The notes: a model not told the origin generated them from the letters alone. Shown: positions 48,805 through 59,252, counted from the stretch's first letter. The stretch: DNA of 60,000 nucleotides from Cristatella mucedo (GCA_009760855.2 WPIO01000122.1:1083501-1143500); one strand, 5' to 3'. Translations and numbers: made by a program.

Positions 48805-50430
48805 AATAATAAAAATACATTCGTATACCAGCCTAAGAGAACTTTATCTCTTTCTAGGCACTTTAGGTTAGCTGCAAAGGAAGCATGACCCAACGGGTTA
48901 GTGTTATCATGCTCAATATACAGCAAGAATAACATGGTTAGGAGTGACATGCACAGGGTAAGCATGCGAACATGGTTAGTGGCAGTACATGTAAGCCTAA
49001 AAAGTCTAAAATCTTGAACCAAACAATTACTGAGATAAAAAAATGCTCGTAGCTTTGTATCAAGAGTATTAAGTTACAGGATTTCCTGAGGCAACTGGGA
49101 ATTAAATTCCAGGCTTTGGGACGATGAGAACTAAATGTGGGGCCCTCAAAAGATTTGAGGCTCATACGAAGTATAGGTGAACAGTTACATTCCAAAAAAG
49201 CAGGAGGTATGATGCTTCGCCATACGGTGCAGCAGATCTTATAGTTTGGCTGGAGCAAAAAATGAAAGGGCCTAATAGCTAGTGACAGAACCTTGAAGTC
49301 GATGCACTGCTTGACTGGGAGGTAGTGGTGGTCGGCCAAGAATGGTGTTGTGTTGCAATTGCTGACCCTCATTCCGCACAAGACAAAGGAGCCTATCTGC
49401 AGACTTTCGCACCACCTGTTGGCGCCTGGTGGAAAGGACGGTAAGCCAGCTATCACTGACTTACAAAATACGAGCCGTGGAGCTAAATAATTAATTCACA
49501 AAACTTTGAAGTCGATGCATCACTTGATGGGGAGCCAGTGCAGGTCGGCTAGTAATGGAGTGAAGTGGCAACTGCAATGCTCAAGACAGCTAAGCCTAGC
49601 TGCAGAGTTTTTTAGCAGCTGTATGCATCTGAGTGCACAGGCCTGTAGACCAGGAAGCAATGAGTGACAGAAGTCGAGAAGGGATTGTGAGACGCAGTGC
49701 TGCCGTGAAGCCATTCACCAGTCAATGGTCGAGAAAAATACTATGATTGATTAACCCAGCCGACAAACAGAACGTGGACCGTATTCAAACACGGACAAAG
49801 AACAAACAACAAGCAGGTCCAATATATACTAGTCCTGAATGAATACTATTGGCTGAGCAAGCCATCACGCATATTAATCTGGCTTTTCTTCATGATCATG
49901 CTCCGATCAGTCCTGATCAGCTGTAGCTGGTGTGGCCTTGGCAGGGTTCTATTGGCCTAGGTACAGCCAATCATCTGTAGTCTGCCACTCCAAGAATAGC
50001 CGGTCTTCTGACTCAGTCAGTGATGCACTGCAGGTCAAGGTTATATCGTCCGGCACAATGGCTGCGAAGCGGATTCAGCCAACAGGGAAGTCACGGATGA
50101 ATGAACCAATTAAGATGTTGTATTTCTGCCTAAGCAAGCCCGAGTTTTAACAATATCGTGCAGCTGAAGGTAGGCAGTGTGTGGAGTTGATGAGATCGTC
50201 TAATGAAAGGTCACTTCGGAACAGGACACCAAGTTTTCATGTAGATTACGAAGGAGATAGGCTTGCAGAGCCAGTTTGAGCCTTGGTTTTCCAATTACTA
50301 AATCGCATTCGGTTTGTCGATAAATAGCAAGTTAGTTTTATCAACATTCAATTTTAGAAGGATTGCTGCCACCCATGTGTGGATGTTATCTACACATGCA
50401 GAAAGGAAAGCAATCGTCATGAAGGAACTC
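48805..50430 (-). mobile_element. LINE A complex: 3' end, duplicated RT-tail segment and inserted block
   Basis: On the plus strand it begins with the reverse complement of the terminal hairpin and 3' UTR (48805-49000), then the RT tail (49080-49440). The RT-tail segment around tgaagtcgatgcatc and gccagtgcaggtcggc then appears a second time at about 49500-49690, so two partial copies abut. RT homology resumes at 50088 (gtcacggatgaatgaaccaa) and runs to about 50430, with unrelated sequence at about 49685-50087. All parts are degraded. Confidence 0.75.
49685..50087. other. Block of about 400 bases inserted in LINE A, origin unknown
   Basis: LINE A homology stops at gtcgagaagggat and resumes at gtcacggatgaatg, with about 400 unrelated bases between. 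They include tgatcatgctccgatcag and cctgatcagctgtagctg. I found no clear terminal inverted repeats, tRNA boxes or coding potential. Confidence 0.5.
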
Positions 50431-50621
50431 AAATACCAAGTTATACCTGACTAGAAAGGGTGCTCTTTAATGCAATGTAAAAAACCGCCATTTCATAGTA
50501 CATTAGATCTGAGAACATTCCCGGTAAAATAAATAGCTTGAGGTTGTTCAGTTATTATGCTCTGGTAGGTTTGGAAGAAAGGTACCAACCAAGCACAAAA
50601 ACTCTGAGAGTTTTCACTCAC

Positions 50622-50852
50622 CATATTGCCCAGCCCTGTTCACTATAGTGATATTCGTAATTTGATACACTTCCGTGGAAACTGACAGGGTGACGTACCA
50701 CCAGGGATTAGATGTCTGAAGTGCTGAAGTAATGCTGCAATATTCTTCTCCTGTTCCAGATGCTGGTGGCAGTAAGCCGTCGACTGCCATACTGGCGACG
50801 TTAATTGAATACGTTGATGACTGCATTGCTGTCTTTCCTAAGGCCTGGTTCC
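50622..50852 (-). CDS. Exon: N-terminal half of FTP (fucolectin/tachylectin-4/pentraxin-1) domain
   Basis: The acceptor is TTTTCTTAG and the donor is GTGAGT. The exon has 231 bases, phase 1-1, and encodes 76 residues. It begins NQALGKTAMQSSTYS, then MAVDG, a Cys (EEYC), NPWWYVTL and finally ITIVNR. This is the standard order of an FTP domain: N-A-L-G-K-x-A-x-Q-S-S at the first strand, A-V-D-G, the WW-V-L motif, and the NR that carries the first fucose-contacting arginine. FTP domains are F5/8-type beta-barrels that bind fucosylated glycans on cell surfaces. The residues normally seen after NR (D, then vicinal CC) are absent (here AGQY), the WW-R-V-D-L aspartate is Thr, and no His lies in the usual ligand loop, so fucose binding may be lost or altered. 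The next exon (46583-46813) completes the domain. Confidence 0.88.
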
Positions 50853-51214
50853 CTAAGAAAATAAAAACGTAAAGACTATACAAGAACAGATGCAATGGGG
50901 TACTCTGCAGCCCTACTTAAAGATCTTCCTCTTGGCTGTTCAATCAAGTGAGATAGTATGCTAATGATAATGTAACCGAGATAGATCGAGTAAATACACT
51001 GAAAAATACTCCGGTAACATTTCTATTTGCAAGGTGTAGCATAAGCCACGGCAATAAGACCTGAGTGTTATTTATCCCGGCAATAATTTGTTGCAAGGTG
51101 CCTAAAATTCCAAGGCAATTTAGAACTAACTTAAGAAATCTGAGGAGAAATCTAAGAACGCGGGAAAAGATGAACTTTTAAATCATTTTCAGTTGGAATT
51201 CAAGAAAATCCAGT

Positions 51215-51990
51215 CAGCTTGAACTATTGTCCTCAGGGCGACCAATGCCTTCGTAAGCAGTGACGAAGACGGTATCATCACTGTCTTGGTAATGCTTAAT
51301 CTATCAGTATCGTTCAAAAGAATTGATCCCAATATCATACCTGGAATAATAATAATAATAATAATAATAATATTGCACTTGATAAAGCGCCCTCAGAGAA
51401 CTTAATCTCTTTCTAGGCGCTTTACATTTGCTGCAAAGTGATACGCAATAGAATAGTAAGTAAAATCATGCTTGAAAAACAAACAAAATGAATAACATGG
51501 TTAGGGGTTACATGCACTGGGTCAGCATGCAAATGTGGTTAGTGGCAGCATGAACAGTGTCAGCACGCATAAGCACATCGAGGACGAATCACAAGGACCC
51601 ACTAAATGCTGTCCTAAATAGGTATGTTTTTAAGTTTCTTTTAAATGTGGTCAGGTCAGGGGATGTTCTGATGCAGGTCGGGAGGGAGTTCCAGGCTGTG
51701 GGAGCATACGAGCTAAATGCACGGTCTCCAAAGGATTTAAGGTTTGTACGAGGTATTTCTAGACTGTTGGATTCCGAAAAGCGAGTGGTACGATGCTTTG
51801 CCTGATGGGGTAGTATCTCTGGAAGATTTAGAATAGCAATTGATCAGGCGGACGAGGCCCTGAAGTGGTTCATATCAAACTTTTCCAACCGCGTTCAATC
51901 CATCTGGTCTACTGGTCATGAAGCCAGGGTAGCAAGCATTCCAATGATTCAAGATGGAGCTAGCTTATGAGGTCAAAACAAGTGAAAGTA
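51215..51990 (+). mobile_element. LINE B RT fragment split by a LINE A insertion
   Basis: The LINE B motif A region (NDEDGIITVLVMLNLSVSFK-like, then IDPNI) runs to ctggaa at 51341-51346 and resumes at ctggaa at 51819-51824 (RLRIAIDQADEALKWFISN-like, then NRVQSI). The copy at 31.78-31.87 kb shows the uninterrupted order. Between them lies the LINE A copy 51347-51818. Confidence 0.85.
51347..51818 (-). mobile_element. LINE A 3' copy inserted in LINE B, with 6-base target duplication
   Basis: TAA repeats are followed by the reverse complement of the hairpin, 3' UTR and RT tail up to gcctgatggggtagtat. The tail encodes TRFSESNSLEIPRTNLKSFG, open with no stop. The flanking ctggaa repeats (51341-51346 and 51819-51824) are the target-site duplication. 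It is 472 bases and nearly identical to 16.95-17.4 kb. Confidence 0.9.
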
Positions 51991-52054
51991 ACTTGAAATT
52001 GACATATTGTTTGATAACGATCGTGCATGATGCAGAGTAGAAGGCATCAATTGC

Positions 52055-52135
52055 CAAGTCAACTTAAAGCGCCCAGAGAGAGATTGAGTTCTCTGAGGGC
52101 ACTTAATCAAGTGCATTATTATTTTTATTATTAAG
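52055..52135 (+). mobile_element. LINE A terminal fragment
   Basis: taaagcgcccagagagagat, tgagttctctgagggcactt and aatcaagtgcattattat form the terminal hairpin and ATT tail of LINE A. Nothing upstream belongs to the element. Confidence 0.78.
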
Positions 52136-52177
52136 TTAAGTATAGCTATAAATTGTATATCAACACCAAGAATAAGA

Positions 52178-52311
52178 ATTTAATTCGTTTTTACACTGCC
52201 ATAAGATAACTTAATTTATATATAGGCACTTCACATATCCCACGGGGCTCCACCCCACGAACTCGGCCAGATCTTGGTCGGGAAGAGCACCGTAACCGCT
52301 GGGCTAAACCA
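52178..52311 (-). mobile_element. SINE-B copy
   Basis: The minus strand has agcccagcggttacggtgct (A box), cttcccgaccaagatctggc, gttcgtggggtggagcccc (eroded B box), tgtgaagtgcctatatataa and attaagttatcttatggc. It is followed directly by another LINE A tail relic at 52312-52375. Confidence 0.72.
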
Positions 52312-52375
52312 GATGAAGCACCTTCAGAAAACTCAATCTCTTTCTAGGCTCTTTACATTTGCTGCAAACAAAAGA
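52312..52375 (-). mobile_element. LINE A terminal relic
   Basis: gaagcaccttcagaaaactc, aatctctttctaggctcttt and acatttgctgcaaa are the reverse complement of the LINE A terminal hairpin. Confidence 0.68.
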
Positions 52376-52857
52376 ATCGCTTTGCACTAGCTAAGAAAGC
52401 CTAAAAGAATTAAATTGCGAAAATATAGATAGAATGTATTAAATGTATGGACGAGCGTTGCTTTTGTATCCTTAAACTAAACAAGCCCAAATATTCATAA
52501 AGTTGCAAAGCTTAAAGTGACCGAACTCGTCTGAGGAGCTGATGAGAGCATCTCCATTAAGCTCATCCTGGATAGCACCTCCCCACTCCGTACGAATAAG
52601 ACAGAAGATAGGGGCTGATAGAACTTTTTTGAAGATTCGGCTTTCCAGCTTAAGCTTTTGCCCAAGTTGCTCGCCTTGACCCAGGTCAAGATAAATGTAT
52701 CGGATGACCAATATCGTGGGATCGAGGAACATAGCATTTGTGGAGCACCTAAATTAAGTTTTAAGTTCCTTTAGGGCACTATAAAGATGAATTATTTTTG
52801 CATATTGTCGTTCCATTTCACTGACTGAACTACAACAGTCAGCAATTTGAATGCAGT

Positions 52858-54165
52858 AAACTCTCCTGGGCATCGCTGGGACTGCTCTGAAATGGTTCAG
52901 GTCTTATCTCAGTGGGAGATTCGAAAGTATTGACATATATTGACAAAGATCCTCTGATGAGCCTATGACATATGGGGTACCTCAGGGCTTCGTGCTTGTT
53001 CCGGTTCTTTACACGGTTTATACTTTCCCTCTGGCTGACGTGATTGCAAAGCACAACCTAGACATTCACTGCTATGCGGATGACACTCAGTAGTACTTTT
53101 TCTTTGATCCCTAACAGCCTTCGAGCACTTCTAATTCTCTCGACTCACTTGCTGCATATATTGATGACATCTGCACATGGATAGCAGCACATTTTCTTAA
53201 ACTAAACGATGATATAACTAACTTACTATTAATGGGCAAACCAAGTGTGATTCAGATATTTGAAAGGCTGACACTCAAAATTTGCTATGCCATCATATCT
53301 CCTGTTGAATAAGCTCGAAATCTAGGCGTCATGTTCCAAAGCGACCTCTCATTAGACGACCACATCAGCTCCACAATCAAGTCTCCCTACTTTCGGCTAC
53401 ATAACATTCCTAAAATTCGGGCTTGTATAAGGATAATAGGAATAATAGGAATAAATAAGGATACCACGTCTAATTTGGTCCGTGCATTTGTGACATCCCG
53501 ACTTGACTTCTGTAACTCACTGCTTGCTGGCCTATCGGCATAAGCAGATGGGCGATTACACCTAGGCTTGTCTGGCATGAGCCTCCTAGTTGCCACATCA
53601 CCCCACTTCTCGCCGACCTGCACTAGCTCTCAGTCAAGCAACGGATCGACTTCAAAGTTTTGTCGATCACTTTTAGGTCATTTCATTCTTTGGCTCCAGC
53701 CTATCTCTCAGATATACTACCCCATCAGGCCAAGCATCGTACCACCCGCTTTTCGGAATCCAACAGTTTACAAATACCTCGTACGAACCTTTAATTCTTT
53801 GGAGATGGTACATGTAGTTATTATGATCCCAAAGCCTGGAACTCCATTCCGACTAGCCTAAGAACATCCCCTAACTTGACGCATTTAAAAAGATCTTAAA
53901 ACACACCTATTTTGGACAGCGTTTAGTGGGTCCCTGTGATTCTTCATGTGCCTATGCATGCTAAAAAAGTGCATGCCGCCACCAACCATACTTGCATGCT
54001 GACCCTGTGCCTGACATCCCTTACCATGTTATTCACGTTGTTTATCAAGCATGATACTACTTGCCATTCAGTCGCGTTTCCCTGTGCAGCAAATGTAAAG
54101 CACCTAGAAAGAGATTGAGTTCTATGAGAGCGCTTTATCAAGTGCATTATTATCATTAATATTGG
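52858..54165 (+). mobile_element. LINE A, 5'-truncated, moderately degraded
   Basis: It begins at ctgggcatcgctgggactgc (SSRLGITGTALQWF) and runs through motif B ([17 protein letters not shown]), CYADDTQ (then a stop in place of Leu), SDLSLDDHISS, the RT tail, 3' UTR and ATT-like end. Stops, frameshifts and a short aggaataat repeat expansion (about 53430-53462) inactivate it. Confidence 0.88.
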
Positions 54166-54769
54166 TAGAGCTACTTTTTTTGCATCCCAGCACTAATAGA
54201 TTCTGTGTTCTACACTACTGAGATAGAAGGTAGCCAAGCCCATGCAATAAAACCTGCACAAAGACCCTCAGCATAAACTAGTTTTACATAGTTTATAATA
54301 AATCATAAAGTGTTGGCTTGCTTTAGATGAAGAATTTAATTCGGATGCTTTATATTGTTACTTCATGCAGACAAAAGTCCTAAACCTAGTTTGCATATCC
54401 CAGAGCATGGGGCAGACAGCTTTGCTAAGCAAAACAGCTAAGAAAAAGAAATTATTTCTAGATGAAGAGAATCTGCTGTCGAAGAAGCCGGCAAGCAGAA
54501 ATGCATATTAAACAAATGACCATACACTTCTAACAACTGCGCTTTTAGATCCATGCACACACACAAAATCAAATAAAACATAATCGTAAACAGGCCCACA
54601 GCTAACCACGAATGTAGAAGTCCTACTAAATTCTTGTTTCTAGTCAACCACTTAAGGCTTTTTCGGTGGTAACAGGCCGGATTGTGCACAGCTGAATACA
54701 TGAGGCTAAGCTAACCTTCACAAGCTGCCTGTTGCTGGCACTTCACCTAAAAGTAAGAGTTTACAAGAA

Positions 54770-55462
54770 GATCGGCAACAGTGAGTCACAGTAGTCCAGA
54801 AAGGAAGTCACCAATGCCAGGACCAACTTCGTTGCACTATCACTGTCTAAGCAGGCTAAAATTTGACAAAGTTGCGTAACTCAAATTTGACCCACGTGAC
54901 TATGGAGTTGATGTGTTCGTCTACTGAAAAGTCACATTGCAGAACGACACTTAAGTGTTGTGCGTGAGATTCCAGAACTATCCCGACCGATCCCCTTTAG
55001 AGGAACAGGTTTTCAGATTTCTGAGTAACCCAAGAACAGCCGATAACTAGTATGTTGGTTTCATAACCATTCACTTCGAAAGCGTTTGTTACCATACAAG
55101 TGTGGCGGTCAGCAATACGTGCAGCAAGGCAGTGCAGACAGTCTACTGTGCTTGAATGGAGAGAGGTATCCTAGCATGTGTATAGCTGCTTGTAATCGGC
55201 TAAGAAACGAAAGCCTAGATTGATCTTGGCAATTACATTGACAAGAGAAAGAATACGTGGAGACACTGTGCACCCTGCCACTAACCACACTTCCATGCTG
55301 ACCCTATGCATCTAACCCCTAACCATTTTAATCATGTTGTTTATCAAGTATGATATCACTCACTATTCAATCTTGTTCATTTTTCAGCAAATGTAAAGCC
55401 AAATTTACATCGGCTCCTCGGACGATCGTTGCCAATTAACATCAATGCGTTGGAGTCTATAC
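54770..55462 (-). mobile_element. LINE A RT fragment with an embedded 3'-UTR piece
   Basis: The minus-strand RT region (the reverse of cagaaaggaagtcaccaatg and ggagttgatgtgttcgtcta) runs to about 55258 and resumes at 55404-55462 (ctcctcggacgatcgttgcc; acatcaatgcgttggagtct). Between them, 55259-55403 is plus-strand LINE A 3' UTR (gacactgtgcaccctgccac ... cagcaaatgtaaagcc), so one relic lies inside another in opposite orientation. Confidence 0.75.
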
Positions 55463-55630
55463 TAGCTTATTTAAAAGCCTCTCCAGTATAGCTGCAGAAG
55501 AGCCTTTTAGGTTATCACCGCCCCTTTCAGGTTCAATAAAAGATCGCCCACTACATGATTCAAGGCCAAGACATCGTGGGCGAGGTCGTGAAAACAAGCG
55601 CCTGACCTAATGTGCCACCACGGCTCACCA
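55463..55630 (-). mobile_element. SINE-A copy
   Basis: The minus strand gives gagccgtggtggcacattag (head), cacgacctcgcccacgatgt, gggcgatcttttattgaacc, ggtgataacctaaaaggctc and ttctgcagctatactggaga. The B box is eroded. Confidence 0.78.
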
Positions 55631-55789
55631 CCATGTCTATCCCTAAGATACTACCTAAACAATTGCAGTGCAGTGCCAATAATGCCGAAACGGGCTGGTC
55701 GGCCAGTGAAGGTACGTGAAGAACACGTAAAGTGAATAACATATTTATATTGTTAGTTATTGCCACTCGACACCAAGCTCCACTAGCAT

Positions 55790-55950
55790 TATAGCCGAGG
55801 AGGTAAGATGCTTGCTCTTCACAACTAAGGCTACTGATTCCAGTAACACAGTGGGCCATCTTTTCTTGCCATCTACAAGTGTTATTAATAACTATTAAGG
55901 CTCTTCAGTTGTTTTGCAAATGAGGCTGCTAAGTTTTCTAATATTTTAGC
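55790..55950 (+). mobile_element. SINE-A copy, degraded
   Basis: agccgaggaggtaagatgct, tgctcttcacaactaaggct, agtgggccatcttttcttgc and actattaaggctcttcagtt follow the SINE-A order with many substitutions. It faces the copy at 55463-55630 head to head. Confidence 0.65.
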
Positions 55951-56224
55951 GGATCTTGTCAATCGCAGGGTTTTTTCCGGAAGGCAAAGAGCTATTTCCA
56001 ACAGCATATAAAAACACAAATACAGCTAAGACCTGTTTAAAAATAGAAGTTTATTGGTTGGCCATGCCACATCAAAAAATTATGTGCTAATTAATGGTAA
56101 TTTAAAAGGTTACTGCTTATGGCTTAGTCTCAATTTGAAGTGGCCTACTCAGCCAAGCTGCCCACGGCTTTTTTGCCCACTGCTTGTAATTTGCCTGTTA
56201 GGTATGTATGATGTTATGTATGAT

Positions 56225-56875
56225 GGTGCATGCCTTTTATCCCCGGATTAGCTCCTTACCTGATGATCCCTGTGATGATCTAGCTGATCGTTTCTCTCGA
56301 TTCTTTGTTCAGAAGATGGACAGATTCAGGGAGTCTATCCCTGCAATGGCAGCATCCCCCTTCAGGAATGCTGTCTCCCGATTCCTGGCTGCACCTAAAT
56401 ATCTACATTTAAGCAGGTAACTATTGCTGGTGAGCCGTGATGGCACACTGAGTAGGGCGGTTGCTTTGCATGGTCTCGGTCCCCAGGTAATGGGTTCGAA
56501 TCCTGTGGTGGTTGATTGTTTATCACTGCTGCAAGCCGTGGTGATAGCCGTCAAGGCTCTTCTTTACTTGTACCAAAATGGCCGTTAAATCAGCTATTAT
56601 TGTTATTATTATAATTATTATTTTTAGCGGTCTCATCCTGAAGTTCATGTCCCAACCAAAGAAGACAGCAATTCCTTTGGACCATATTCCCAAAACCATG
56701 CTCCCACGTTGCATTGATCTGCTGCTTCCATGCATAACTACCATCATAAATATGCCATCAACCTCAGTTCGAGTCCCTACATCTCTCAAAAAGACTGTAG
56801 TCATGCCGTTACTCAGGAAAGCATCACTATACCTAAAGAACTCCAGCAGCTTGGTCACCAAAGATTTATTAGTAA
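56225..56875 (+). mobile_element. LINE A linker fragment split by a SINE-A
   Basis: The linker SSLPDDPCDDLADRFSRFFV and QKMDRFRESIPAMAASPF runs to about 56429. After the SINE-A and an ATT run it resumes near 56630 with LILKFMSQPKKTAIPLDHIP and LPRCIDLLLPCITTIIN to about 56875. The order is the same as in 17.5-17.9 kb. It stops before the RT. Confidence 0.85.
56430..56597 (+). mobile_element. SINE-A inserted in LINE A
   Basis: The full head gtgagccgtgatggcacact, agtagggcggttgctttgca, perfect B box gggttcgaatcctgtgg, then gtgatagccgtcaaggctct and ggccgttaaatcagctatta. An imperfect ATT run reaches about 56625. I see no clean target duplication. Confidence 0.85.
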
Positions 56876-56877
56876 TA

Positions 56878-56950
56878 AAATAATATTAATACACTTGATA
56901 AAGCACCCTCAGAGAAAGAACCTCTTTCTAGGAGCTTAAGGTTATCTGGA
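56878..56950 (-). mobile_element. LINE A terminal fragment
   Basis: aatattaatacacttgataa, agcaccctcagagaaagaac and ctctttctaggagcttaagg are the reverse complement of the LINE A tail and hairpin. It directly abuts the linker fragment above. Confidence 0.72.
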
Positions 56951-56954
56951 TTTT

Positions 56955-58350
56955 GATCCCATCTCGCTATGACCATCTTCGTATCTCTAGCAGTAGCATA
57001 TCGATAGCAGTAGCAAATCACTGTGTGTAAGACCTAGTGGAATGAGTTATGTTAAACTAATGCTGTTTTTAATGTACTTCTGCTTGTCTCATTGGGTTTA
57101 TGATATGAACTCTGTCAGCGTCGTGAAAATTCCAGTCGTTTGGATTGAAGCTTAGACGTATGCATTGAAACTTTGAAGAAAGAGCACTGCACTGGTGCTG
57201 AGCCTATGTGTCAGTCAGTGTGCATGGGTCCCAAAGGAATCGACGACCATTGGCCGTGGGCTCCATAGAAATGTTTCAGTCAGGTCTGCATGCTTGAATC
57301 TGATATATTTTGATTATCTGTGACAACTTAAGAGGATTTGTCTGCAGGCCTTGCGTTATCTTATTGTAACAAGAACCAGCAGTGAAATTTGTGGTCAGGC
57401 AGTTCCAAGACATTTCATAGTGCATTCATCAACCAATGCTAAACTCATAGGAGCTGCTACACAAAAATCTGCTAACTCACCCCCGTGGCATTATCTTGTT
57501 AACAATGCAGGTACTTTGACCTCGTGGAAAAGATTTTGCATAGCAGAGACACTCCATTAAAAGCTTAACACACTCCATAAAATGAGCAAGCACCCGATGA
57601 AGGTTGGCCTTGTATCAGGGGCATACCTGCTCCTATGTATCATTAATTTAGACGAGCAACGACTTTTTTGCTTTCAAAACTCGATACAAGCACATTTTTT
57701 TTCAAACTCCAGGGGAATTGAGTTGTTCTACTAGTATAACCAAACAGTGAACTAAAACATGATAGAATGATTGAACCGTATTTTTAGTAAACAGACCTAC
57801 ACGAGGAACACTTGAAGACCAAGGGTAATACGAGCTTAAGACTCCAAAATTGGTAAATGGAAAGGTACTAAGCAATTTATTCATGTAACAATGTCGTTCA
57901 ATATTTGAATTTTCAAAAAGGTCGTCAAAAGCGAAGCTGCGACTTACTCCCGTTCTAATCTCAATCAATCCAACCCTAGACTGGAATGAAATCCTCCAAA
58001 TTCTGAACACAAGCGATGCTTAGTTATGTGAGAGAAGCCGGCAGCTTCGAAATACTTCTAACGTGAATTGCAGCCAATCGGACTTTAAGTTTGACAAAAA
58101 TGGCTACTCACATGTAAAACTGAAGCTCAATGGTGAAAGAACAGGAACGCCGGCAAGTCAATAAACATGCTACCTATGGTGCCATATTGCCATCTACGGT
58201 ATGATCTACTATCCCATACTGCAGTCAAGATAAGGGATTAGAGACAATCGCAAAGGTCTGCATAGCCTTAGGACAGGGCAAGCAAATAAATACTTTGGGC
58301 TCAAGCAGCTTGCACAATCTGAAAGGATACAAACACGAGTGATTATTGCT
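56955..58350. other. Intron sequence, no element recognised
   Basis: It lies between the EGF exon (58354) and the FTP exon (50852), hence presumably intronic. I see no LINE, SINE or exon-like block. Confidence 0.5.
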
Positions 58351-58353
58351 TAC

Positions 58354-58479
58354 CAACTTGACATCCAGGACCATACCAGCCTTTTTCACAGCCGTTAGGA
58401 CAAAACCCATTGAGAACATTACATGGTGCACCGTTCAAGCAATGGCATGGAAGAGATGATGCAAGGTCGCATAGCAAAG
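58354..58479 (-). CDS. Exon: EGF-like (MEGF/laminin-type) module of a receptor-like gene
   Basis: This is the first recognisable exon, in transcript order, of a minus-strand multi-exon gene. The acceptor is a pyrimidine-rich run ending in TTTGTAG and the donor is GTAAGC. The exon has 126 bases and phase 1 at both ends, as usual for shuffled extracellular modules. It encodes 41 residues with the pattern C-x7-CHC-x5-C-x6-C-x3-C, then GWYGPGCQ, which is the typical end of EGF repeats in MEGF10-like and laminin-type proteins. It joins in phase to the FTP exon at 50622-50852, giving ...GPGCQVG|NQALGK..., the usual lead-in to an FTP domain. The protein start and signal peptide are not in the window, so further upstream exons are expected beyond 60000. 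The module identity comes from the cysteine pattern; the partner gene model is inferred. Confidence 0.72.
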
Positions 58480-58645
58480 CTACAAAGTAAACACGACAAA
58501 GACGTCAAACTTAAGTCTACAACTATTTGCTAACAACAGAACTTTCAATTTCGTTGACATCATCAATGCACTTCAGACTGCCAACCGACCAACCAATGGT
58601 CAATGAATGACTATGACAGTATTATGCCCACAGGCAGGCCACATT

Positions 58646-58732
58646 GTATAATAATAATAATGAAATTGGCACTCATGTAAAGCTCCCTCAGAGAACCAAG
58701 GCACTTTCTTGGTAAGCTATATATGCTGCTAG
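58646..58732 (-). mobile_element. LINE A terminal relic
   Basis: ataataataatgaaattggc, then taaagctccctcagagaacc and gcactttcttggtaagctat are a diverged LINE A tail, next to the larger copy at 58735-59145. Confidence 0.6.
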
Positions 58733-58734
58733 AG

Positions 58735-59145
58735 ATAATAGTAATAATAATAATAATAATTCACTTGATAAAGCGCCCTCAGAGAACTCAATCTCTCTCT
58801 AGGCGCTTTACATTTGCTGTAAAGTGAAATGCATGTCAATACGGTCAGTGATGACAGCATCAGCCCGAATAAGCACAAAAAGGATGGTTTACAAGGAACA
58901 AGCAGGCTGTGAAAACTTTGCATTTTAGCCGTATGTTTAAAAAGACATCAAGTCATGCGGTGTCGCAATGTCAGTCGGGAGTGAGCTCCTGGCTTGCAAG
59001 CACACGAGGTAAAGACAAAGTCTCCAGAAAACTTAAGATCAGTAAGTAGCAGAGCTAAAAGACTTGACTCGGAAGAGTGGGTGGTACGATCCCTAGCCTG
59101 TTTAGGCAGTAGTCTCGATAGGCAGGCAGGACCAAGGGGCACTTA
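58735..59145 (-). mobile_element. LINE A 3' end, diverged variant
   Basis: Starts with TAA repeats and a well-kept hairpin (aagcgccctcagagaactca; tctctaggcgctttacattt), then a 3' UTR shorter than in other copies and an RT tail coding RTTHSSESS, KFSGDFVF and GAHSRLT-like words. It may be a subfamily distinct from the main LINE A. Its truncated end lies 15 bases from the (TA)n tract. Confidence 0.75.
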
Positions 59146-59160
59146 AGTATGAAAGCATGT

Positions 59161-59184
59161 ATATATATATATAAATATATATAA

Positions 59185-59252
<68 letters not shown>
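59161..59252. repeat. (TA)n microsatellite
   Basis: About 90 bases of TA repeats, with interruptions (ataaatatatataaatg) on the left and a pure run of roughly 65 bases on the right. It can form a cruciform and is probably length-variable. Apparent poly-Ile/Tyr reading frames here are artefacts. Confidence 0.95.

Noticed and set aside
51347-51372. TAA/ATT runs that could look like independent microsatellites or CRISPR-like repeats
   Set aside because: They are the 3' tails of LINE A copies and have no spacer structure.
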